Positions 26,673 to 34,112 of a DNA stretch of 64,000 nucleotides are shown in pieces. Origin of the DNA: Oligoflexus sp. Its GTDB lineage: Bacteria; Bdellovibrionota_B; Oligoflexia; Oligoflexales; Oligoflexaceae. The notes below the pieces were generated by a model that was not told the origin of the DNA, did not search any database, and was given only the letters and a program-made list of their open reading frames with translations. The stretch covers positions 1-64,000 of the forward strand of contig JACMPP010000114.1 in assembly GCA_014377445.1 (NCBI GenBank). Direction: 5' to 3'. Numbering within the stretch: the stretch's first letter is position 1; each line of letters opens with the position of its first letter. Made by a program: the position numbers and the translations under genes.

Positions 26673-28457
26673 TCATTCGAACACATCCCATCCGGCCAGT
26701 TCGGGTATCATTTCACCTATCGTTACACGATGGGGAACACCATTGATCCCATCGGTAATTCCGTTAAAAAATTGGCCACCCCAGCAGATCACTATCTGCG
26801 AATTGACGCTTATGCTGCAAGAATGATCGAGTCCGAGAATCACATCGGTGAGTGGGGAGCCTTCTAGCAAATCTTTGAGGGTCGGGTCACCGGTATTCGA
26901 CTGACCAGTAGTGTTTGCTCCCCAGCACAGGACTTTGCCATCTCGAGTCAAAGCGCAACCGAAGTTGGAGCCTAGGACAACCTTCTTAAAAACGTTAGCG
27001 GTCGGTGCGTTCCTTACAATCTGATCATTCGCATCACGGCTCGCGCATTGGATAGTGCCCGCTGAAGTCACTCCGCAGATTTGAGTATCTCCCGCAGCGA
27101 ACTGCCGGTTCGCACTGCCGAGGGTCAAACCGATGTCGGGATAGAGGCAACGGATGGTGCCGTTGGCGGCAACCGTTTCTCTGCAAAATGAATCCAGTTG
27201 AAAGTCAAAGCGTGGATAGGCTGCTGTATCACTGGGAACCACATAGCCGTCTCGATCATCTCCGAAGCATTTGACGGTATTGTCCTGCATTTGCACACAA
27301 GCAGGACCGCGACTGGCCTTCAGGGCAGTGATATTGCTAGAGTCGGCATCGCCCAAAAGGTCTGGATTGGATGCTCCGTCCCTCAGAAACCAAACTTGTT
27401 TGGCTTTGGTGAAATATATGCCTTTGGTCTGAGTTTCGATCGACTTGTTCGCGGCGATGAAATCAGAGCCGGCAAGAGCAGGATATTGTTTGAAGAGGTT
27501 TCCGGCGGTGCTGTCTCCAGAACCCCAACATGCAACCTTGCCGTTAGTGAGGAGCGCACAGGTCCGGCGGTATCCGGCCGTGACACTTTTGATTCGAATA
27601 GGGTCAACCTTTACGTTGAGGGTAAAATCCTTGTCCGCGAAATCCTTTTCGGCTAGCGCACCGAGGGTCACGAGACAGGAGTAAGGCATAGTCGATGGAT
27701 AGCTTTCACCTAATACTTCGAGAGTATCCGGATTGAAGCTGAGCCAAGGACAGGTCGTGTCTTTCAAAAAGACGCTAACTGTGTCCCCATCTGGATCCGT
27801 GACGGCGACGGTATAGTGATATTTGCTCCCTGCGAGAATGGTCGCTTCGAAGTTTTGGACGACGAACTGCGGCGCTTGCGGATTGAGGTTCAATTTTCCC
27901 GAATAGCACTTCACTTCTTTTTTAGACGCTAGGTTGAAGAGGGGAGTGGCAAGACCATAAGGCTTATCGTCGAGAAGGGCGAGCTCGACGCCTTCGCGAA
28001 AACCATTGCAACCAATTTTATAGAGTTCTTTTTTCTTGGGATTGTAGGCGTAGATAGCATCTAGGTATTTGACCAAGCGATACGCGTTGGTAAAAGTCGG
28101 GGTTGCAGGGGCACTGGGAGGTGCTGTGTTCGGGGCCTGTGGCGTCGCTTCACCATTTGGCTTTTTACAGTAGAGCGCTTCGCCAATCAAATTTTCCTGA
28201 ATCGCTGCGTAGTCAGAATCACCGACGACTACAGGCGTAGGAATCACGTCTGGGGGGAAGCCGAGATTGGTAATCGTGGCCTCAAGTCGATTGGAATCAT
28301 CACAATTCAGTTTAAAATAAACGTGTCCGGATGCCCCATCCTCAGATTTGAGAATCAGTGCAGGGCCGCTTTCAGACGGGTATTCGATCAACTTCACTTC
28401 GGCTGACAAAGCCGAAGTCCAAAGGGTTGCGAATAATATTGAGATGATCTTTTTCAT
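26673..28457 (-). CDS. Exported protein with four-Cys N-terminal module, cadherin/Ig-like segment and RCC1-like repeats (operon gene 2)
   Basis: Signal peptide MKKIISILFATLWTSALSA; TVAVTDPDGDTVSVFL; GYRRTCALLTNGKVACWGSGD, FGCALTRDGKVLCWGANTTGQ, DHSCSISVNSQIVICWGG. Confidence 0.85.
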   Translation of the reverse strand: MKKIISILFATLWTSALSAEVKLIEYPSESGPALILKSEDGASGHVYFKLNCDDSNRLEATITNLGFPPDVIPTPVVVGDSDYAAIQENLIGEALYCKKPNGEATPQAPNTAPPSAPATPTFTNAYRLVKYLDAIYAYNPKKKELYKIGCNGFREGVELALLDDKPYGLATPLFNLASKKEVKCYSGKLNLNPQAPQFVVQNFEATILAGSKYHYTVAVTDPDGDTVSVFLKDTTCPWLSFNPDTLEVLGESYPSTMPYSCLVTLGALAEKDFADKDFTLNVKVDPIRIKSVTAGYRRTCALLTNGKVACWGSGDSTAGNLFKQYPALAGSDFIAANKSIETQTKGIYFTKAKQVWFLRDGASNPDLLGDADSSNITALKASRGPACVQMQDNTVKCFGDDRDGYVVPSDTAAYPRFDFQLDSFCRETVAANGTIRCLYPDIGLTLGSANRQFAAGDTQICGVTSAGTIQCASRDANDQIVRNAPTANVFKKVVLGSNFGCALTRDGKVLCWGANTTGQSNTGDPTLKDLLEGSPLTDVILGLDHSCSISVNSQIVICWGGQFFNGITDGINGVPHRVTIGEMIPELAGWDVFE

Positions 28458-28471
28458 ATGTAAAAACCCAA

Positions 28472-30778
28472 TCAAGGTTGTTTGCAGTATTTCGTAACTA
28501 ATGTCAGATTCTGGCAATCAGCAAGAGAGCTGGACTTCAGGGAATCACTTTCATAGGACTGCTCAAATTCATACCAAGCGACAGTATAGAGGCCTTCATA
28601 CAACGGACGGCCCAAGATGAGTCCGTACGAGGTGCTGCTGTCATATCTAAAGCCGACTGAGGTCTCCTGATTGATGCCGAAGATCTCGAGTGTCCTGGCG
28701 AAGAAGGCCGAGAGACCTGACAGGGAAACGCCGTAGTCAGCTGCAAGGTGGAGTCCATCCGCCACGAGGAGAGAATGATTGAGCTTGATGCCTTTGGATT
28801 CCGATGGTCGGCTGACCTCAAGCCAGTTGTCATCTTTCGTGCCGCGCATGATGACTCGGCTGCTTTCGCCAAGGACGCCGGTATTGATGACCTTGATCTT
28901 GGAATTGGTGAGTATCAGTTTACTGCCCAAAGCCTGAACGCCAGTCGAGAAAGCGCTTAATGGAGTCGTTGACCCGATTTTGATATTCATGACCTCGGCT
29001 TCATTAACGTCTAGGAAGGTCAGGGCCGTTTGATCGACTGATGCTTGTTTACCGACAAACTCAAGGCCTTGAACCATAACGCCCTGCAAGCCTTGGAACT
29101 TGATCAAGCTGCGATAGTCAGGAGTCGCGTAGTTTTTGATAAGTTGCGGTGCGCGCTTTAGCTCGCCTTCCTCAATCGGGTGGCCGATCAAGTGAATGGA
29201 TTTCAATGACTTTAGCTGAGTGTCATTTACCGCATTCATATTCGAAACTGATTTGGAAACATTGAGGGTGATGGGTGCAACGAGAGAAATATCCTGCATT
29301 ACGGTAATTTCGATTACCGCTGTTGTATCCGCGCAACCCGTACCTTTGAGAGCATCACGCAATTCATTTTCTGATTTGACGGCCTGGCGGCAAATTTGAG
29401 TCGACAAATAGTCGCAAGAAACAGATTTGATTGCCGTGGCACTTGACGTAAAGCTTCGCGTCAGAGGCAGGCCTTCTTTCTTCAATTCTTCAACGCTCGC
29501 GCTGCTTGCGACGCGGCCTTGTTGAACAGCTTCGCCGAAGAGAGCAGGGAGGCTATACGAATCACAAGATTGTGCGGCAAATCTAGCAGAGCGGGCATTG
29601 TCACCGATCGAAACGACGCTAACGAGATGAGAATCGAAAAAAGTCTTCTCGCTGCTTTTCAATTGAGCTGCTTTCATATCGTACAAAGGAAGGGGGTGAC
29701 CAAAAGCATCAACCAGATCGTTGTCGACCGCAGGATCGATCCAGTAGGCTTTGCTCTGACATGGGGCCTGGGCGCCTTCGAGACAAACTTCAAGGAAGGG
29801 GCTGCTGGCAAAGGCCTTGACGAATTTCTTTTCGTCTTTGCTAGGCATGATAATGGATGCAATCGAAGTGACGGGAGGCAAGCTTGGTGCGACACGGCTT
29901 AAGACTTGATTGATGTTTGTCAGATCGACTGGATTCACTGCGCTGGGAAGATAAGGCGAAAATCTTTCGTTATTGACGCTCAAGACCGGAAAGTAGCTGG
30001 TCTCGCCGTTTGGAGAATTATAGGTCAATAGCAGTATAGAGTTGTTCCAACGAGTCTTAGTCCCCACAACTTCGAAGTTGAAAAAAGGCTTGGAAAGAAA
30101 GTTTACTTTCCAGCCAGGGACGGGTTTTTCGATCTTAAGAGATGAAGAACCGCAGGCCAGACTTTGGACTTTTCCTAGAGCGGCGTCTGGAATTCCAGAT
30201 GTGGATTCAGGATTGGCTGAGACAAACGATTGAAGCATCACGTCTTGAAGGTAATTACATTGGCCGTCGACTTGATAGAAGCTGTCATTTTCGGCTTGGA
30301 CATTTGGAAAGTAATATTGACTGGTGCCTTCATCAAAATACCAAGTCGCTTGGTTTGTAGCTGTTGGAGAACAGTCGATTGCAGAGGTTCCAAAATTGAA
30401 TTTCTCTTTCCACTCCGATTCTTCGGCAGGAAAGCTGTCCCAGTACTGAATATCGAGGTCTTCTTTTTCGCTGTCTGTCAAAATCTTGCTCAAATCCTCG
30501 TCTGCATTCACTCCGAGAATTTGATAGGCTGCTTCCGTTGAGGCACAGCCCAACATCTGAACAGCCTTGTATTCTTTGTTCTCACCGTAGGGGCCCATGA
30601 GAGCTGCGACTTTCGCAGGCGCACCGGCACCAACTTTTAAATTGTAAACTTGAAGGTGCAAATCTTTATTTTCAGTGACGATGCTGTTCTTCAATACAGA
30701 CGTCGATGAATTCCCAGTGCATGAGATCGATAGAATGATAGCGAGAGAGAGTCCAAAAGCTACTCTGCATGTTTTCAT
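28472..30778 (-). CDS. Lipoprotein with four-Cys N-terminal module and beta-helix-like C-terminal region (operon gene 1)
   Basis: Lipobox AIILSISC; IKFQGLQGVMVQGLEFVG...LILTNSKIKVINTGVLGESSRVIMRG reads like right-handed beta-helix rungs. Confidence 0.8.
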   Translation of the reverse strand: MKTCRVAFGLSLAIILSISCTGNSSTSVLKNSIVTENKDLHLQVYNLKVGAGAPAKVAALMGPYGENKEYKAVQMLGCASTEAAYQILGVNADEDLSKILTDSEKEDLDIQYWDSFPAEESEWKEKFNFGTSAIDCSPTATNQATWYFDEGTSQYYFPNVQAENDSFYQVDGQCNYLQDVMLQSFVSANPESTSGIPDAALGKVQSLACGSSSLKIEKPVPGWKVNFLSKPFFNFEVVGTKTRWNNSILLLTYNSPNGETSYFPVLSVNNERFSPYLPSAVNPVDLTNINQVLSRVAPSLPPVTSIASIIMPSKDEKKFVKAFASSPFLEVCLEGAQAPCQSKAYWIDPAVDNDLVDAFGHPLPLYDMKAAQLKSSEKTFFDSHLVSVVSIGDNARSARFAAQSCDSYSLPALFGEAVQQGRVASSASVEELKKEGLPLTRSFTSSATAIKSVSCDYLSTQICRQAVKSENELRDALKGTGCADTTAVIEITVMQDISLVAPITLNVSKSVSNMNAVNDTQLKSLKSIHLIGHPIEEGELKRAPQLIKNYATPDYRSLIKFQGLQGVMVQGLEFVGKQASVDQTALTFLDVNEAEVMNIKIGSTTPLSAFSTGVQALGSKLILTNSKIKVINTGVLGESSRVIMRGTKDDNWLEVSRPSESKGIKLNHSLLVADGLHLAADYGVSLSGLSAFFARTLEIFGINQETSVGFRYDSSTSYGLILGRPLYEGLYTVAWYEFEQSYESDSLKSSSLADCQNLTLVTKYCKQP

Positions 30779-31285
30779 AAAGGCCCTCTCCAGTTTTTAT
30801 ATGTTCTTTATCTTCGTCGTGACTTGTTTCAACGAAGCTTTAAAAATCGGTCTTCTACACGACTTCCCGGGTTCAATAGCCGGTCTGTCTAGATGTTCTG
30901 ACAGATATAATCAAGGCCTTGTTTCACTAAGTCTCAAAATTCTCGAATCAATTGGGGTGTAAATGTGAGTGAGCAATCTTGGTCAATGGCTCTCTTCAAT
31001 TTCTGGAATCTCAATTGATGTCATTATCCAAAATAGAACCAAGTGAATACTGAGATATGTAAAGGTGAGCGGCGCGCACACCCCATCCAATGATTCGTTA
31101 TTGCGCAACATATTGTGACAATCAAAACAAATCTTTGTTTGAAGAGGATTTCGCCAGAAATCTATATTTTCGGACGAAATAAAGGAACTTGTGGTTACTC
31201 CTTTCGTTTGATAGGCAGCTGCTGCATGCTAGGCTTGCGAGGATATGACTCACGAATAGCCTCATTTCCATCAAGGAACAAAGAT

Positions 31286-31530
31286 ATGAATCTTATGATG
31301 TTCACAGCATTTTTCTCAGTGATATCTGCTAGTTTTACTGGCAATCTTTTTGCAGCAGATGCAGTCACCTCCATTCTTTCCATTCAAGAAGCACGAATTC
31401 ATGACCTCGATGCAAACGCCAAAGAGCTGAAGAGCTGAAGAATTCGTTCTCAACAAAAGTCGTTTCGGTTGCCGATAAGTGGTGCTTCGCCGACAGCGGT
31501 GATGAATGCGTAATGACGTGGAAGCCTTGA
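31286..31530 (+). pseudogene. Exported short protein gene interrupted by an 8-bp tandem duplication
   Basis: Signal peptide then AVTSILSIQEARIHDLDANAKELK-S*. Removing one GAGCTGAA copy restores ...AKELKNSFSTKVVSVADKWCFADSGDECVMTWKP* ending at 31530. Confidence 0.65.
31424..31439 (+). repeat. Exact 8-bp tandem duplication GAGCTGAA x2
   Basis: aaa-gagctgaa-gagctgaa-gaattcg. Confidence 0.95.
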
Positions 31531-31587
31531 AAAAAAATAGCCAGATCCAGAAGTAGTCTAATCTAGAAACATTTGAATGAAGCTTGA

Positions 31588-31986
31588 ATGAAGGATCTTT
31601 TCGATATGAAAAAAGTAGTAGCTGGGTTGCTTCTCTTGATTGTTCTAGGCATTGCCTTCTTTGCGTGGCGATCTAAGAACCTGGGTAATTCTAAAAAATT
31701 GACGGAATCTCAAGAGATGCTGACTGCGGTCACCCAGGGCCTCCAACAGTTCAAGCTTCATAACTATAAGTACCCTACGACTGAACAAGGACTGCAGGCT
31801 CTTCTAAAGGAGCCCAGCGGATCAAGAATGTGGCGAGGCCCCTATCTCAGCGAATCTCAGTTAAAGGATAGCTGGGGGCGAGCCTTTCAATACGAAGCGA
31901 CTCAGGCCTATGGCTTTCGTCTCGTGTCGAGCGGCCCGGACGGAACATTCGCTAACGATGATGACATCGTTGGGACCAATTTTTAA
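31588..31986 (+). CDS. GspG-like pseudopilin-domain protein without a recognisable prepilin cleavage motif
   Basis: YKYPTTEQGLQALLKEPSGSRMWRGPYLSESQLKDSWGRAFQYE...GFRLVSSGPDGTFANDDDIVG; N-terminus is MKKVVAGLLLLIVLGIAFFAW. Start 31588 or 31606. Confidence 0.85.
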   Translation: MKDLFDMKKVVAGLLLLIVLGIAFFAWRSKNLGNSKKLTESQEMLTAVTQGLQQFKLHNYKYPTTEQGLQALLKEPSGSRMWRGPYLSESQLKDSWGRAFQYEATQAYGFRLVSSGPDGTFANDDDIVGTNF

Positions 31987-32192
31987 TCCTTAAGTCATTC
32001 GTTCTCTGCGAATTTCACAGTTGGTATTCCGGCGCAAAATATCAACGGACAATCTTCTGAGATGACTCCAAAGAGTGCCGGCATCAATTATATTATCAAA
32101 TATTAGGGGATGTTGACGTTTGAGATAAATGATTGAAAAGTGGAGGCAAACTCGTATTTCGGTTCTGCTACAAACTAAACAGCGAGTCTGCC

Positions 32193-32270
32193 ATGCCACG
32201 ATTACTGCTCACGGATGAGCGTTGGTCGAAGCTGAAGCCGATTATGCGGGAATCAGGCATCAGCCCCTAG
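32193..32270 (+). mobile_element. Transposase N-terminal remnant (IS5-like family)
   Basis: MPRLLLTDERWSKLKPIMRESGISP*: typical start of IS5-type transposases, truncated after 25 aa. Confidence 0.6.
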
Positions 32271-32316
32271 TATTTAGTTTTCGGAATGGGGAATTAAAGT
32301 TGAGGAAAGTCGGTCC

Positions 32317-33111
32317 TCAACCTTGTTTGAAGAGTCTTTGATAATTCTTCCAGACCCGCTCTGCCGCTTCCTCGACCGTCCAGCCACGATATTCAGCCAG
32401 GAGTCCGATTGTTCCCACAACATTCCTGGGCTCGTTTCGTGTGCCTTTTTCCGGAGGGAGATAAGGACAATCCGTTTCAGTCAGAATCATGTCGGGTGGG
32501 AGGTTTCTCAGGAGCTTTTGAAAAGCCCCATCGCGATTGGAATTGGCTGGAATAGAGAAGGACCATCCGTACTTTTCAGCAGCGTCTACGGCAAGCTTGG
32601 TCTTGCCACCGTAACAATGGAAATCGACTCTGGTCACTTTATGGGCGGCGAGTATTTCCATGGAACGTTCTTCAAGTTTACGGGTGTGAATGATCAGTGG
32701 AAGGTCGCATTGCACGGCAATGTCTATGAGAGCTTCAAAAACCCGTTCCTGAGCGGCGAAGGTCTCCGGCCCAACCCAATGACCATCGAGACCGCATTCG
32801 CCGATGGCGATGATATTACCGGCCCTGGCCTGAGTTTCGATAAAGGCGATCTCCTGATCGACATCGAAGGCTTTAACGGGAAAGGGAATTTGGTCCGCGA
32901 GATGATTGATGGCGTCGATCGGATAGATGCCCAGGGCTGGCTTGATGATAGGGTACTGCTCAGCGAGCTGAAGGATCTTTCGATTGGACTCCGGCTCCAG
33001 GCCATTGACGATAATCGCGGAGAGACCCGCCTCGGACGCTCTTTTCACGACTTGATCGAGGTCGGATGCGAAGTCTTTATGGGTCAGATGGCTATGAACG
33101 TCGACATACAC
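32317..33111 (-). CDS. tatD: TatD family hydrolase
   Basis: VDVHSHLTHKDF, IGECGLDGHW, HTRKLEERSMEIL, LTETDCPYLPP. Confidence 0.9.
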   Translation of the reverse strand: MYVDVHSHLTHKDFASDLDQVVKRASEAGLSAIIVNGLEPESNRKILQLAEQYPIIKPALGIYPIDAINHLADQIPFPVKAFDVDQEIAFIETQARAGNIIAIGECGLDGHWVGPETFAAQERVFEALIDIAVQCDLPLIIHTRKLEERSMEILAAHKVTRVDFHCYGGKTKLAVDAAEKYGWSFSIPANSNRDGAFQKLLRNLPPDMILTETDCPYLPPEKGTRNEPRNVVGTIGLLAEYRGWTVEEAAERVWKNYQRLFKQG

Positions 33112-33123
33112 AGGAACGCCCTC

Positions 33124-34080
33124 CTAGAGCTTCCTGCTTTTAACCACAGTTCCGGCGATAGGTCGACTCGTTTTTCCATCGTTCAGGGTCTTGAAGACGA
33201 GTTCGTCGCTGCCGGCTTCGGCTTTCTTGGTCATGCCCTCGATCGAGCGTTCCAGGCGGAGGCGGCTCATGAAAAGACTTTCTTCACTGATGCTTAGGGC
33301 AAAGAGACTTTGCCTCTCATGATCCTGGGCAAAGAACTGATCGAAGCGTTTTAGGATGTCCTCGTCGTTATTGAATTCGATCGATCCACCCACCTGAGTC
33401 CAGGCGGAAACGCCCGGCGTGGACATGGGAACGGGCGCGCCGCGCAGCCATTCGGAAATGGGATATTCCTTCAGCTGATCCTTGACCAATTTGAAATCGA
33501 TGCTGGTGAGGTCGTTGGAATAGCCGAGGCCCTGGGCCACCTCAGACAGTCCGGCCGGAGCGATCCAACCGTGAACGGCATAGGTCACCGGTTTGGTGAA
33601 GCCTGCTGCTTTTAAAGCTATATGGGCTGTGTAGAAGAGCTTCGTTACATCGCTGCGACTGTAGACGGTCACAGGCACCTGCTGGCCGCAATCGTTGGTA
33701 CAAACTTCCTCGCCATAGCTCCAGAAGGTGGGCTTACGGATTGGAATCACATCGGCGGCTTTGATGAGGCTGGTGTTCGGCGCAAAGTAGAGGCCGACTT
33801 CATCGTTATCGACGATACGTTTCTTGATCGCTTCGAGGTTGTTGGCCGCCGAAGGATTGTCCGGTTGGAAATAACTGGGGTTGATCAAATGGATCGCTGC
33901 GAGGTCCGGAAATTTCTTTCGGAGCGCATCGAGCGTTTCGAGGTTGGGATCTTCGAGAGCCCGACCTTCCCATTTGATAACGAGATAGGCATCGACACGG
34001 GCGGCTTGGGCATCGGCAGAGGAAAGACAATAGAAAAGCACGAAGATTTGGCAAAGTCCCAAAATCCACCGATTGGTCAT
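33124..34080 (-). CDS. Exported hypothetical protein
   Basis: Signal peptide MTNRWILGLCQIFVLFYCLSSADAQA; no clear family recognised. Confidence 0.8.
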   Translation of the reverse strand: MTNRWILGLCQIFVLFYCLSSADAQAARVDAYLVIKWEGRALEDPNLETLDALRKKFPDLAAIHLINPSYFQPDNPSAANNLEAIKKRIVDNDEVGLYFAPNTSLIKAADVIPIRKPTFWSYGEEVCTNDCGQQVPVTVYSRSDVTKLFYTAHIALKAAGFTKPVTYAVHGWIAPAGLSEVAQGLGYSNDLTSIDFKLVKDQLKEYPISEWLRGAPVPMSTPGVSAWTQVGGSIEFNNDEDILKRFDQFFAQDHERQSLFALSISEESLFMSRLRLERSIEGMTKKAEAGSDELVFKTLNDGKTSRPIAGTVVKSRKL

Positions 34081-34112
34081 CGATAGGCCTCAAATGATTT
34101 GGAGAGGATAGA

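Noticed and set aside
15491-30778. Calling the exported operon a T6SS, T4P, T9SS or Tad locus
   Set aside because: No ATPase, sheath, secretin, pilin or PorV/SprA-type motifs are present; the proteins do not match those systems.
32323-33297. 324-aa plus-strand ORF
   Set aside because: Opposite tatD and the following gene, which both have clear support.
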